NCBI GenBank assembly: GCA_902492455.1
Contig: CABULH010000023.1
Coordinates: forward strand, 1-53,719
Direction of reading: 5' to 3'
From: an uncultured Oscillospiraceae bacterium
GTDB lineage: Bacteria > Bacillota > Clostridia > Oscillospirales > Acutalibacteraceae
DNA length: 53,719 nt
How positions within the stretch are numbered: the first letter of the stretch is position 1; every line of letters starts with the position of its first letter. The notes under the pieces are model-generated. The model was not told the DNA's origin. It worked only from the letters and a program-made list of their open reading frames with translations, and did not search any database. Position numbers and translations under genes: made by a program. Below, in pieces: positions 17,602 through 27,761 of this stretch.

Positions 17602-18486
17602 ATGCATAAGAGGACGCGAATGAGTAGCCGCCTTCAGCGGCGGAAAACCGTGGAGGCATATCTCTTTTCCGCGCCATGGATTATCGGGTTTCTGGTCTTT
17701 TTTACCTACCCGGTGGTGACGTCTTTTATTTTGAGCTTTTCCCGGATTACCAATATTCAGGGGTTAAAAACCACTTTTGTAGGGCTGACCCATTACAAGC
17801 AGGCCTTCACCTTCGATATCAACTTTGTTCCTATGTTTCTCAGAGTTGTGCGGACCACTCTGATCCAAACGGTGTTGATTCTGATCTTTTCCTTCATCAT
17901 CGCCCGGTTTGTCAACCGGAAGATGGTGCTGCGGGGCTTTTTCCGGCAGGTATTTTTCCTGCCGGTTCTGCTGGGAACCGGCTTCGTTATGCAGGAGCTG
18001 CTGGGGCAGGGGGTTAACGCGGAGGTTATGGAGGTGGCGAGAGGCATCCTGATGCCGGAGAAGCTGCTGCTGTATCTGGGGCCGAAGGTGTCCGAGGCCG
18101 TAGGGCTGTTTTTTGACAATATCACCCTGGCGCTGTGGAAATCCGGGGTGCAGATCATTCTTTTCCTGGCAGGGATGCAGGGAATCCCCGCTTCCCTATA
18201 TGAAGCGGCTCGGGTGGATTCCGCCACCGAGTGGGATATGCTTTGGAAGATCACGTTGCCCATGATGGCGCCAGTGATTCTGCTGAATATCATATACACC
18301 CTGGTGGATTCCTTTTCCGATTCCTCCAATGAAATCATCCGGTATATCCGGGACATCGGCTTTAAGGGCTCCGTTCAATTTGAATACGCATCGGCCATCG
18401 GCTGGATTTATATGGCGTTCATTATCGTATTGGTGGCTTTTATTTTCCTTATCATGCGGCCGTTCAACCGCCGCGCCGCGCGCTGA
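17602..18486 (+). CDS. Sugar ABC transporter permease (second pair, UgpA/LplB type)
   Basis: 294 residues with six membrane segments, opening with the common YLFSAPWIIGFLVFFTYPVV. The EAA loop reads YEAARVDSATEWDMLWKITL. Residues about 130-175 form an unusually long insertion between helices (QGVNAEVMEVARGILMPEK). GGAAAGGAG precedes the ATG. It pairs with the next gene. Its binding protein may be the giant one at 8301 or the LplA-type protein at 26036. Confidence 0.9.
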   Translation: MHKRTRMSSRLQRRKTVEAYLFSAPWIIGFLVFFTYPVVTSFILSFSRITNIQGLKTTFVGLTHYKQAFTFDINFVPMFLRVVRTTLIQTVLILIFSFIIARFVNRKMVLRGFFRQVFFLPVLLGTGFVMQELLGQGVNAEVMEVARGILMPEKLLLYLGPKVSEAVGLFFDNITLALWKSGVQIILFLAGMQGIPASLYEAARVDSATEWDMLWKITLPMMAPVILLNIIYTLVDSFSDSSNEIIRYIRDIGFKGSVQFEYASAIGWIYMAFIIVLVAFIFLIMRPFNRRAAR

Positions 18487-18504
18487 GACAGGAGGGAGAA
18501 GGAT

Positions 18505-19479
18505 ATGGCTTCGCTTGAAAAATTGAAAATCTCTCTTGGGCGGCGGCGTAAAGGGGATATGGTACAGCTGCTGAAATCCCGTTCTTCCTCCTTGTTTATC
18601 CGACTGGTGGCCTATTTTCTGCTGTTTGATGTGGCTTTTGTATTCCTCTATCCGTTTCTGAATATGTTAATCACATCCGTCATGACCATAGAGGATCTCA
18701 ATAATATTGCGGTGAAATGGGTTCCCTCCGTTCTGCACTTCAAAAATTATCAATACGCTTATCAGCAGCTGGGCAGCGCCAACAGCTGGGGATACTGGGG
18801 CAGTTTGCTGAACTCGGTGAGGCTGGTGGTACTCACCACCTTCGGCCATGTCGTATCCTGTTCCATGGTGGCCTACGCGCTGGCACGCTACCATTACAAG
18901 GGGCGGGGGCTCATGTTTGTACTGGTGCTGCTCACCATCATCGTGCCGATCCAGAGTATCATTGTACCTCAATATATCGTCTACTCCAATCTCCACATTG
19001 TGGAAGGCGTCCTGCCCCTGATAATCCCCACCTTTTTTGGATTCGGACTCAAGGGCGGATTGTTTGTATTTATCTTTCGCCAGTTTTTTCTGGGCCTGCC
19101 GGGAGAACTGGAAGAGGCGGCCCGCATTGACGGCTGCGGCGCCTTCAGGACATATGTCCGCATCATTATGCCCGTATCCAAAACCGCCATTCTGGTGGTG
19201 AGCGTACTATCCATCGTCTGGCACTGGAACGATTATTTCGAACCCGCACTGTATCTGCGCAGCCAGGGCGATTTTTTGCTGCCCCAAATGCTGCCCAACA
19301 TCTATGAGAACATGCGCAAAGCGGGAACGGACGTGACTATGATGGAGAATCGGGAGCTGTATACCCTAGGGGTAGCCATGGCCGCCACGGTGCTGGTAGT
19401 TTTGCCGATTTTTATTCTGTATATCTTCCTTCAGCGTAAATTTATGGAGGGTGTGGAGAGAACCGGCATTGTTGGTTAA
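18505..19479 (+). CDS. Carbohydrate ABC transporter permease (second pair, MalG/LplC type)
   Basis: 324 residues, with an N-terminal basic stretch, six membrane segments and the EAA motif EEAARIDGCGAFRTYVRIIM. The C-terminus LQRKFMEGVERTGIVG is typical of MalG-type permeases. The ATG follows a GGAGGGAGAAGG site after an 18-base gap. It forms a channel with the permease at 17602; no ATPase gene follows. Confidence 0.9.
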   Translation: MASLEKLKISLGRRRKGDMVQLLKSRSSSLFIRLVAYFLLFDVAFVFLYPFLNMLITSVMTIEDLNNIAVKWVPSVLHFKNYQYAYQQLGSANSWGYWGSLLNSVRLVVLTTFGHVVSCSMVAYALARYHYKGRGLMFVLVLLTIIVPIQSIIVPQYIVYSNLHIVEGVLPLIIPTFFGFGLKGGLFVFIFRQFFLGLPGELEEAARIDGCGAFRTYVRIIMPVSKTAILVVSVLSIVWHWNDYFEPALYLRSQGDFLLPQMLPNIYENMRKAGTDVTMMENRELYTLGVAMAATVLVVLPIFILYIFLQRKFMEGVERTGIVG

Positions 19480-19502
19480 TATGAAGATAACTGGTGAGAA
19501 CA

Positions 19503-21662
19503 ATGAACAACAACCCATTGGAGATCCGCAATCAAAACATCGCGATCCGGCTGGCCGGTGATAACAGGGCGGCTGATGTCCTCCATTTGAACTTGGCGGG
19601 CTTTGCGGAGGAGGCGCCGGCGTTTACTCTTTTTAAAGTGGCTATTAGTAACGGGATGGCTCCGGAGCAGGATGTATCCACCAAGGCTTATATGGGGGTG
19701 CAGAACGAGATGGTGCTGCGCCGGTTTACGGAGGATGACGCTGGGGCGGAGCTGGAGTATTACCATGAGGAATACCGGTTTTCCACACTAGTACGCCTGC
19801 GGAAAATCCCCGGTGCCGAACTGTTTGAACAGACTGTCTCCGTCACCAACGAAGGGCCGGAGCTCCTGACGCTGACCCACGTATCCTCCGCTTTTATCGG
19901 CGGCGTCGCGCTGGACGGCAAAGGTAGATTGTCGGATTATCGGAACGTGCGGCTGCATTACTGCATACAGGCCTGGGAGGGGGAAGGGCAGTGGCGTTCG
20001 GTGGGACTGGAGGAGGCGGGAATTTACAACACCTGCCTGCACGCCTGCAAAACCTCCTTTGAAATGAGTTCCAACGGCAGCTACAGCACAGCCAGGCGTC
20101 TGCCGCTTCTGCTGGTGGAGGATCCAGATGCCGGAAAGATCTGGTATCTGCAGCTCAACGCCTCCAGCTGCTGGCAGATATCCGCGGGTTACATGACGAA
20201 ACCGGGAACCCGGCGGGGGAGCCTTTTTATGCAGGCCGGTTTTGCGGACAGCCGAAGCAGCGGGTTTGAGTGTCGGCTGCAGCCGGGCGAGAGCTTTACC
20301 GCCGCCCCCGCGGCTTTCGGCTGCTGCCGCGGGAGCTTGGATGAGGCGGCGGCCAATCTGACCGCCTACCGGCGGCTGCTGGCGGCTCCGCCTGCATGGC
20401 CGGGGGAGATGCCGGTCTTTTTCAACGATTATATGAACTGCCTGTGGGCGGATCCTACCGAGGAGAATTCCCGGCCGCTGATCGACCGGGCCAAGGAGGC
20501 CGGTTTTGAGGGATACTGTATTGACGCCGGCTGGTTTGCAGATCGGGGAATCTCCTGGGGAGCGCTGCTGGGCGACTGGTCCATGGAAAGCAACCGGTTC
20601 GGCCCCAACGGTCTCAAGGGGCTGATCGCCGCTATTCGCGCCAAAGGGCTGATCCCCGGCGTTTGGATGGAGATGGAGGTCTGCAGCCCTGGCTCACAGC
20701 TGGGCAAGCGCCCGGATGACTGGTTCCTCTGCCGGGACGGCCGTCGCTGTTACAGTGGTGGCCGGTGGTTTCTGGATTACCGCAACGAACAAGTGCGGGA
20801 GTATATGATGGAGCGGATCGACCGGCTGATGGAGACAGGTGTGGGTTTCATCAAAAACGATTACAATGCCTGTGTGGGCATCGGCGCCGAGTCAGAAAGA
20901 GGCTCCTACTCCATGGGGCTGATTGAGAACGGACGGGCTTTTCGATCCTTCGTCGACCAGGTACGGGCGAAGTATCCCACCCTTATCCTGGAGGCATGCG
21001 CTTCCGGCGCCATGCGGGAGGACTATGATACCATACCCCATTTTCATATTCAGAGCGTCAGCGATCAGGAAGATTACCTCAAAATGCCCTCTATCCTCAT
21101 TGGTTCGGCAATGAATCTGCTGCCGGAACAGATGGGTATATGGGCCTTCCCCATCCCGCGTCCCTTTGGGCGGAGCGAGGAGGATTTTCGGCAGGACTGC
21201 CTGACCCGTTGGAAGGACGGCGAAGAAACCGTTTTCAATATGGCCAGCGGCATGATGGGCTGCTTGTATGTATCGGGCCGGCTGGATAGGGCGGATGACC
21301 GGAATTTCGCGCTGATTCAGGAGGGCGTGGCACTGTATAAGGCATGGCGGCCCTTTATCAGGCGGGCGAGCCCTATCTTTCCTGCCGGCATGCTGCGCTT
21401 CTGCACGGGGGATGTTTGGACGGCCTTGGGACTTTATAACAGGGAGGAAGGGAAGATCCTGCTGACGGTGTGGCGGCTGGATTGTTCCCGAGACGAGTTT
21501 CGGCTGCACATGCCCCGCTACTTGTCTAAGGGGTCGGTTATTCGCCAGCTCTATCCGGCTGAGGGCTTTCGCGTTCAGGCGGATGTGGACAGGGAGAAGG
21601 GGGATATCGTTTTCCGGTATCCCAGCAGGAATACTGCCAGGGTGTTTGAACTGACAGTGTAG
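19503..21662 (+). CDS. GH36-type alpha-galactosidase
   Basis: 719 residues from ATG 19503, with GGTGAG upstream; a GTG at 19494 is possible. GH36 enzymes remove terminal alpha-galactose with retention. The N-terminal beta-supersandwich is followed by a (beta/alpha)8 barrel with FNDYMNCLW, YCIDAGWF, GLIPGVWMEMEV and FIKNDYNA. Asp453 in KNDYN matches the GH36 nucleophile position and Asp521 in SVSDQEDY the acid/base. Strict alpha-galactosidases usually read KWDMN at the nucleophile, so the variant KNDYN may reflect a different aglycone or specificity. No signal peptide, so cytoplasmic. Follows the second permease pair directly. Confidence 0.88.
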   Translation: MNNNPLEIRNQNIAIRLAGDNRAADVLHLNLAGFAEEAPAFTLFKVAISNGMAPEQDVSTKAYMGVQNEMVLRRFTEDDAGAELEYYHEEYRFSTLVRLRKIPGAELFEQTVSVTNEGPELLTLTHVSSAFIGGVALDGKGRLSDYRNVRLHYCIQAWEGEGQWRSVGLEEAGIYNTCLHACKTSFEMSSNGSYSTARRLPLLLVEDPDAGKIWYLQLNASSCWQISAGYMTKPGTRRGSLFMQAGFADSRSSGFECRLQPGESFTAAPAAFGCCRGSLDEAAANLTAYRRLLAAPPAWPGEMPVFFNDYMNCLWADPTEENSRPLIDRAKEAGFEGYCIDAGWFADRGISWGALLGDWSMESNRFGPNGLKGLIAAIRAKGLIPGVWMEMEVCSPGSQLGKRPDDWFLCRDGRRCYSGGRWFLDYRNEQVREYMMERIDRLMETGVGFIKNDYNACVGIGAESERGSYSMGLIENGRAFRSFVDQVRAKYPTLILEACASGAMREDYDTIPHFHIQSVSDQEDYLKMPSILIGSAMNLLPEQMGIWAFPIPRPFGRSEEDFRQDCLTRWKDGEETVFNMASGMMGCLYVSGRLDRADDRNFALIQEGVALYKAWRPFIRRASPIFPAGMLRFCTGDVWTALGLYNREEGKILLTVWRLDCSRDEFRLHMPRYLSKGSVIRQLYPAEGFRVQADVDREKGDIVFRYPSRNTARVFELTV

Positions 21663-21694
21663 GAGGCATCCATACCACAGAAGGAGTGTAACAG

Positions 21695-23833
21695 ATGGGG
21701 AGAGATCGATTAACGAGGAGATTGGGAACAATTATTGTAGCGGGAGTGTTGGGTATGACCATGTTCACATCTTGTTCTCATGGGGAGAAACCCGAATCTC
21801 AGGAGACTTACACCCCCCAGCCGCTGGTAAGCGGCGCCTATTCCACCACGGAAAATATGCCGACGGAGTCAAAGGCCGAATCAACCGGCGTGACACAGGC
21901 ATCATCTCCAACCGCCGTCCTGCCAACAAATCCCGCGGGACCTTCCCTGCCTACTGAGGGACAGGCGACCATCCCTACCATCCCCACACCCACCATGCCT
22001 GAACGGGAGACTGTGAAGCCGGGAACGGTGTACAAGGTGGATTTCGCTCCGTTGTATACCCAAAACAAACAAAATTTTTCTCGGGCTCTGACAGCGGCAA
22101 TCAATCAGGGCAAGCTGCTGGCGGCGGCTGACATCAGCCAGGGCAAAGCCTATACCATCCAGATCGATATCCCAAAGGCGACGTATACTTTTAATGCGGC
22201 AATCAGTCTGAAAGGGGCAGCCAACCTGGTCCTCAACGGCAACGGCTCCACCTTTGTTTATACCCAGAAATGCAGCGCGGTCACGATGGATAGCTGCTCC
22301 AATATCACCTGGCGGGATATCACGGTGGATTTCAAGCCCCTGCTTTTCACCCAGGGGGTTATCGTTGGAATCAGCGGCAACACCATCGATCTGAAGATCG
22401 ATGCAGGCTATTCTACCGATATGGATTACTATATCAACAACGGCTCCAATGGGGCCAATATCATAGACGCCTCTACCGGCGCCATGAAGGCGGGCACACG
22501 GGATTCCTTTGGTGTAGCCTCCTACGAGAAGCTCAGCGCGGACACTTTCCGGCTGAACATCGGCTGGGATATCAACACGCCGGTAAATAATCCCGTTTCC
22601 CAGGGGCAGTATTTCGCCAAAGCCGGGGATCTGATGGTGATTAAGGCCCACACAGTACAGACCATGGTGATGAACTGGTGTAAGAATATCCGGTTTGACA
22701 GTGTAACGCTACATAACGGCGGCGGTTCTGGCTTTCTGGAGATGTACGGCGACGGGGGAAACACCTATAAAAACGTCAAGGTGACTCCCGGTCCCAAGCC
22801 GGCCGGCGCCGCCCGGGAACGGCTCAACTCCATCAGCGGCGACGTCATTCACTCTGCCAGCGTTAAAGTGGGGCCATTGGTGGAAAACTGTCTGTTTGAA
22901 AAACAAGGGGACGACGGTGTCAATATCCATGGCTTCTATGGCTTCTCCGTCAAAAAGGTCAACGACAGGACCTATCTGGTAAGTCCGAAATACATCGATA
23001 TTATTCAGCCGGGCGATCAGGTAGAGATCACCGGAGCGTACGATTATGAAACCAAAAAGATCACCAAAGCGGTGTCGGTCAAGCAGGTCCAGCGGCCGGA
23101 TCTGGAGGCCGATGCCAAGAAGGCATGGCAGGGCAAGCATCCGCCCGCCAGCTTTACCTCCTTTGTGGAGATCACCTTTCAGGACGCGGTGGAACTGGAA
23201 CTGGGGGACGGCGTATGTTCCATCACCCGTACAGGCTCCGGCAGTGTGATACGCGGTTCCACTTTCCGGCACAACCGCTCCCGGGGCATTGTACTCAAGG
23301 CGTTCGATTCCCTGGTGGAGGGAAACACCATCGAAAATACCGGCTTGTCCGGCATTGTATGCAGCACGGAAATCGGCTATTGGGGAGAGGCTCACTTTAC
23401 CCGCAATATCATCATCAGGAACAACAAGCTTATCGGATGCAACACCAGCGTCAATGTCCGTACCAGCGGATCGGATGAAATCGGCGCTATCAATGTCAGC
23501 ATCTTTGCCCCGCTGAACTTTACCGGCCTGTTGGAGGCCCGGCAGAACAGAAATATCGTCATCGAAAACAATACCATTACCGACAGCTACGCCTATGGGA
23601 TGCTGCTTACCAACATCGACGGCCTCAAGGTAACAGGCAACACTATCCGCAATTCCTGGCGGCTGGGGCCGGACGATGGCGGCGGGAAACTGGGAATCCG
23701 GCAGGTGAGCGGCCATATTTTCGTCGCCAACTGCAACAATGGCTATATTGGCAGCAACACTTTTGAAAATAATCGGTATATCACCCAGGGTGTACAGAAG
23801 GGCGACGGTGCAGCCGGCGTTACTGTATCCTAA
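21695..23833 (+). CDS. Beta-helix lipoprotein 1, GH110-like
   Basis: 712 residues. The lipobox TSC puts the lipidated Cys at 27, followed by a Ser/Thr/Pro-rich spacer to about 110. The rest is a right-handed parallel beta-helix with many short strand repeats (GNTIENTGLSGIV; RNIVIENNTITDSYAYGML). A motif GDDGVNIHG with Asp406-Asp407 aligns with GDDCINVHN in the next gene and MDDAINIHG at 27762. The layout resembles GH110 alpha-1,3-galactosidases, where an Asp pair is important for catalysis, but pectate-lyase-like folds also look like this. Activity inferred: outer-face glycan cleavage. GAAGGAG precedes the ATG. Confidence 0.75.
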   Translation: MGRDRLTRRLGTIIVAGVLGMTMFTSCSHGEKPESQETYTPQPLVSGAYSTTENMPTESKAESTGVTQASSPTAVLPTNPAGPSLPTEGQATIPTIPTPTMPERETVKPGTVYKVDFAPLYTQNKQNFSRALTAAINQGKLLAAADISQGKAYTIQIDIPKATYTFNAAISLKGAANLVLNGNGSTFVYTQKCSAVTMDSCSNITWRDITVDFKPLLFTQGVIVGISGNTIDLKIDAGYSTDMDYYINNGSNGANIIDASTGAMKAGTRDSFGVASYEKLSADTFRLNIGWDINTPVNNPVSQGQYFAKAGDLMVIKAHTVQTMVMNWCKNIRFDSVTLHNGGGSGFLEMYGDGGNTYKNVKVTPGPKPAGAARERLNSISGDVIHSASVKVGPLVENCLFEKQGDDGVNIHGFYGFSVKKVNDRTYLVSPKYIDIIQPGDQVEITGAYDYETKKITKAVSVKQVQRPDLEADAKKAWQGKHPPASFTSFVEITFQDAVELELGDGVCSITRTGSGSVIRGSTFRHNRSRGIVLKAFDSLVEGNTIENTGLSGIVCSTEIGYWGEAHFTRNIIIRNNKLIGCNTSVNVRTSGSDEIGAINVSIFAPLNFTGLLEARQNRNIVIENNTITDSYAYGMLLTNIDGLKVTGNTIRNSWRLGPDDGGGKLGIRQVSGHIFVANCNNGYIGSNTFENNRYITQGVQKGDGAAGVTVS

Positions 23834-23851
23834 GTTGAACGGAGGTAGCAT

Positions 23852-26011
23852 ATGAGACATGGCAGAAGGTTATTGGCAGCTGCCCTAACGGCGGCGCTCT
23901 GCTCCGTATTCCTGACAGCCTGCTCGGACGGCGGTCCTCGGGACTCGGCGCCGGACTATTCGGCGGACAGGCTGATTCCGGACAGCACTACAGGAGAAAC
24001 GGGGAGCTGGGGAGAAGGGACGATAAACACCCAGGGACAAGGCTCCCAGCCGACGGTTTCCGATGAAACGGGGAATGGCAGCAGCTCCGCCACGCCGCCG
24101 GGCCCCAACGTTTCAGGGCCTACCGCGCCTATTACACCCACCGGCCCTACCGCGCCCGTGACCCCCGATCCGCCGGTGCAAGAGGAGGTAAAATACAGAA
24201 TGATCGATTTGGATTTTGAGCCGTTTTATACCGGCAACAGTTCCAATTTCACCCGCGCTATGAATGCGGCAGTCACCCAAGCCAAAGCCCTTTATATGGC
24301 GGAGAAACAAACAGCCAAGGACTCGTTCAAGATTCGGATCAATATCAAGAAGGGCAATTATACCCTCAACTCTCCTATCACCATCAGCGACGCGGAAAAC
24401 ATTGAGATCAACGGCAATGGATCACAAATTGTAAACAAGCGCTTTTCTGGCATTATCAATCTGAACCGCTGTAAAAATGTGAGTATCTCCAACATGAGCT
24501 TCGATTATGATCCGCTGCCCTATACCCAAGGAGTTATCCAGGAGATTAAAGACGGCGGCCGGACCATTGTGATGAAGCCGGATGCCGGCTATCCCACGCA
24601 GGTGGCCAAATTGGGGAACGCGGGGATCATGAATGTATTCGACCGGTCCACCAAAGCTCCTAAGGCGGGCAGCCGCCAGTTTATCCGGGTGGATGCCGCC
24701 GCAGACGGTGCAGGCGGTGTGATCACCTTGTCCCTGGGATGGAGCTGCACAAAGGATGTGGGGGACGGGGAAATTCCGGCGGCCGTGGGCGATGTTATGC
24801 TCTTTCGCCCAACGGTGGGAGATGTCTCCTTCCGGCTGGTAGGCTGCGCCGGCACTTCTTTTACCGATGTAAACCTTTACAGCAGCCCGGCTATGGGTAT
24901 CTTTGAAGAGAGCGGGGAGGGAGGCACCAGGCTGACCCGCGTCAATATCATCCCCGGTCCAAAGCCGGCCGGCGCCACTCAGGAGCGCCTCAACAGCACC
25001 AATCGGGATGCCAGCCATTTTTATGGCGTCAAGAAGGGGCCCACCGTCACCTCCTGCAAAGTCTACAACAGCGGTGATGACTGCATTAACGTACATAATT
25101 TTTATTATTTTGTGGTGAAGAAGGTAGGAAGCGGAAAATATTATCTGTCTCCCAAATGGGATACCGGTATGGCGGAGGGAGATTCGGTAGAGATTGTGGA
25201 TCCCGATCTATTTACTCTCAAAGCTACCGCGAAAATTACCGCTTTCGCCAAGCTGAATAAACCGGAACTTAGGAATGAAATCCAGTCAGTATGGACCGGA
25301 GCAGGGCGCAGCGAAACCACCGAGCCTACCATGGTCTATGAAGTCACGTTTGACAAGGATCCAGACTTGGTCAAGGGCGACGCGGTCACTTCCATGACTT
25401 GGCACGGCAAGGACACCGTTGTTCGGGACAGCGAGTTCCACGGCGGCGGCCGGGTGGTTGTGAAAGGCCCCAACGCCTTTGTGGAAAACTGCAAATTCTC
25501 CTATACCATACTCAACGGCATCTTTGTCGGTTCCGATATCGGGTACTGGGGTGAGTCCCATTTCGCCCGCAGGACGGTTATCCGCAACAATACCTTTGAT
25601 CATTGCGCCGTCACTGCCAATGCGCTGTTTGACCGGGAACTGAGCGCTGCGATTTTTGTGGGACTGACCCCTCCCGGCAACTGGGGTTTCTATGAGACGT
25701 ACATGAATCAAGATGTTATCATTGAAAACAACACAATCACCAATTCCTATCAGTACGCCATCACCCTGCTGTACGCCGAGGGGGCCAAGGTCAGCGGCAA
25801 TAAGATCGACCAGGCGTTTATCCGGGGAGCCTATCAGGTGGGCGCTAACTACCAAGTAAAGCCGAACAGCGGCATCTTCGTGGGCTGCGTACGTAACTCC
25901 TTTATCACCGGCAACACTGTCAGCGGCAAGGGCTGCGTCACCCAAGCGGTAGGCACCTACGGCGCCTGCAAGGACAATACGATCTCTTCCAACAGCTTCC
26001 ACAAGAAATAA
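23852..26011 (+). CDS. Beta-helix lipoprotein 2, GH110-like paralogue
   Basis: 719 residues, 18 bases after its paralogue and preceded by GGAGG. Lipobox LTAC gives Cys24, followed by a Gly/Ser/Pro/Thr spacer to about 110. It shares long stretches with the preceding protein: PGPKPAGAT/AxERLNS before the motif, GDDCINVHNFYYF with Asp409-Asp410, and VKKV after it. The two are tandem duplicates that have diverged. HxxGxGRVVVKG-like helix turns and VIIENNTITNSYQYAITL follow. A secreted glycosidase attached to the membrane is likely; its substrate may differ from that of copy 1. Confidence 0.75.
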   Translation: MRHGRRLLAAALTAALCSVFLTACSDGGPRDSAPDYSADRLIPDSTTGETGSWGEGTINTQGQGSQPTVSDETGNGSSSATPPGPNVSGPTAPITPTGPTAPVTPDPPVQEEVKYRMIDLDFEPFYTGNSSNFTRAMNAAVTQAKALYMAEKQTAKDSFKIRINIKKGNYTLNSPITISDAENIEINGNGSQIVNKRFSGIINLNRCKNVSISNMSFDYDPLPYTQGVIQEIKDGGRTIVMKPDAGYPTQVAKLGNAGIMNVFDRSTKAPKAGSRQFIRVDAAADGAGGVITLSLGWSCTKDVGDGEIPAAVGDVMLFRPTVGDVSFRLVGCAGTSFTDVNLYSSPAMGIFEESGEGGTRLTRVNIIPGPKPAGATQERLNSTNRDASHFYGVKKGPTVTSCKVYNSGDDCINVHNFYYFVVKKVGSGKYYLSPKWDTGMAEGDSVEIVDPDLFTLKATAKITAFAKLNKPELRNEIQSVWTGAGRSETTEPTMVYEVTFDKDPDLVKGDAVTSMTWHGKDTVVRDSEFHGGGRVVVKGPNAFVENCKFSYTILNGIFVGSDIGYWGESHFARRTVIRNNTFDHCAVTANALFDRELSAAIFVGLTPPGNWGFYETYMNQDVIIENNTITNSYQYAITLLYAEGAKVSGNKIDQAFIRGAYQVGANYQVKPNSGIFVGCVRNSFITGNTVSGKGCVTQAVGTYGACKDNTISSNSFHKK

Positions 26012-26035
26012 GGGTATCAGAAAGGGTGGATTCTT

Positions 26036-27685
26036 TTGAAAAAGACAGCATGGCGTCTCCTGGCGGTGCTCTTGTCGGCATCTTTGGCGCTGATTCCCGG
26101 CTGCTCGGGCAGCGGACCGGTGGAAGTCAAGAAGGAAGGCTTCCCTCTCGTGGATAAAAAAATCACCCTGTCCGCTATGGTCATGAGTATTTCCCTTCAT
26201 GGCAATTTCAATGATATGGATTTCACCAAGGTGATGGAGGAAAAGACCAATGTCCATATCGATTGGAAGGTGGTTCCCAATGGCAACGAGATCACGGAAG
26301 CCAAGACCCTTGCCTTTGCCAGCGGTAACATGCCGGATATGTTCTTTATCACCGATACCCATATGACCAATTATGATGTGGCCACCTACGGTCCACAGGG
26401 CCTGATTGCCGAGCTGAATGAACTGATCGACGGCTATGCGCCCAATCTCAGCGCCATTTTTGCCGAACATCCGGAATATAAGACCATGATCAGCGATACT
26501 AACGGGCGCATCTACTCCCTTCCGGCTATTTCCAACGAGACGAAAAACCACTCCAATTACAAAAACAAAATGTATATCAACCGCAAATGGCTGGATACAC
26601 TGGGCCTATCCATGCCCCAGACTACGGATGAGCTGTATGCGGTGCTGGAGAAATTCCGGGACGGGGATCCCAACGGCAACGGCCTGGGCGACGAGATTCC
26701 TTTTTCCACTCCCGGTTTGGACCCTGCTATGTTCGGTCCGTGGGGATTATCCTTCTGGTGGGATATGGATATTATGACAATAGACGATAACAAGCAGGTT
26801 CAATATGTGCCCATCACCGACGCCTTTAAAAGCGGCCTGGAATACTGGGCCAAGATGATGAAGGAGGGGCTGCTGGATCCCGAGTCCCTCAGCCAGACGG
26901 CGGACCAACTGAAGGCCAAGCTTAGTACCTCCGACGAAAAGATCGGGGTGTTCATGAGCAACGCCGACTTCATGGACTACGGCTACGACCGGGCGGCCAA
27001 TTACGAAATGGTCCCGCCGCTTAAGGGGCCGGACGGCAAGCAAGCCTGGACGTATATGAGCCGAGAAAATTTTATGGGTAACTGGGCGGTGATCAGCGGT
27101 ACCTGCAAGTACAAGGAGGCTGCCATGCGCTGGATCGACTACCTCTACTCGGAGGAAGGCACCATGCTGGGGCAGGATGGCCCGGATGGTAAGGCATACA
27201 CCTATCAGACGGACGGCAAGATTAAGGACACTTTCAACGAAAATGTGCCTAAGGATGACAAGGGCAATCCCATGGAGGGCAACGCGTGGCGGTATCAGAT
27301 GACCCCAGGGTATGTGCTCCCCTACTATCGGAGCCAGTCGCTTTATGAGAAGAAGATCCCCTTGGCGGACAGCGAGAAATCCCCTGCTCAGATCAAGAAT
27401 GACGAACTGAACGAAAAGGCCTTCGCATTGTATGATCCCGTCAAACCCCGGTACTCCATGCCCTATATCATGTTCTCCCGTCAGGATGCCGGTCAGATCG
27501 GAAATAACGGCACACTGGCCGGCCCCATCCATGCACTGGCCTCGGAGACCTATCAAGCCATCATCTACGGCGATTTCTCCATAGATGCGGAATGGGACGC
27601 CTATGTCCAGAACCTGAAAACCATGGGTGTGGAACGACTGATCGACATCTATCAAGGCTATGTAGATAAATACTACACCGAATAA
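26036..27685 (+). CDS. LplA-type ABC solute-binding lipoprotein
   Basis: 549 residues from a TTG start after AAAGGGTGG. The lipobox IPGC gives lipidated Cys23. It has the look of the LplA/YtcQ subfamily of large binding proteins (TLSAMVMSISLHGNFNDMDF near 42; FASGNMPDMFF; LKAKLSTSDEKIGVF; AMRWIDYLYSEEGTML). DPNGNGLGDEIPF near 215 is a calcium-like loop often seen in this subfamily. It would feed a permease pair, most simply the pair at 17602-19479. It is followed by a GC-rich hairpin that could set its expression above the genes after it. Confidence 0.88.
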   Translation: MKKTAWRLLAVLLSASLALIPGCSGSGPVEVKKEGFPLVDKKITLSAMVMSISLHGNFNDMDFTKVMEEKTNVHIDWKVVPNGNEITEAKTLAFASGNMPDMFFITDTHMTNYDVATYGPQGLIAELNELIDGYAPNLSAIFAEHPEYKTMISDTNGRIYSLPAISNETKNHSNYKNKMYINRKWLDTLGLSMPQTTDELYAVLEKFRDGDPNGNGLGDEIPFSTPGLDPAMFGPWGLSFWWDMDIMTIDDNKQVQYVPITDAFKSGLEYWAKMMKEGLLDPESLSQTADQLKAKLSTSDEKIGVFMSNADFMDYGYDRAANYEMVPPLKGPDGKQAWTYMSRENFMGNWAVISGTCKYKEAAMRWIDYLYSEEGTMLGQDGPDGKAYTYQTDGKIKDTFNENVPKDDKGNPMEGNAWRYQMTPGYVLPYYRSQSLYEKKIPLADSEKSPAQIKNDELNEKAFALYDPVKPRYSMPYIMFSRQDAGQIGNNGTLAGPIHALASETYQAIIYGDFSIDAEWDAYVQNLKTMGVERLIDIYQGYVDKYYTE

Positions 27686-27699
27686 CATATGTTAATTGC

Positions 27700-27740
27700 A
27701 AACTCCCCCGCGTCCCCTATCTGGGAGCGCGGGGGAGTTT
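27700..27740 (+). terminator. GC-rich hairpin after the binding-protein gene
   Basis: Arms 27700-27711 and 27729-27740 pair perfectly over 12 bases and the pairing extends inward with one bulge. A short TTT follows. It may be a leaky terminator or an mRNA stabiliser, common after binding-protein genes that must be made in excess. Confidence 0.6.
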
Positions 27741-27761
27741 CGGCAGAAAGGGAGAAAAGAA

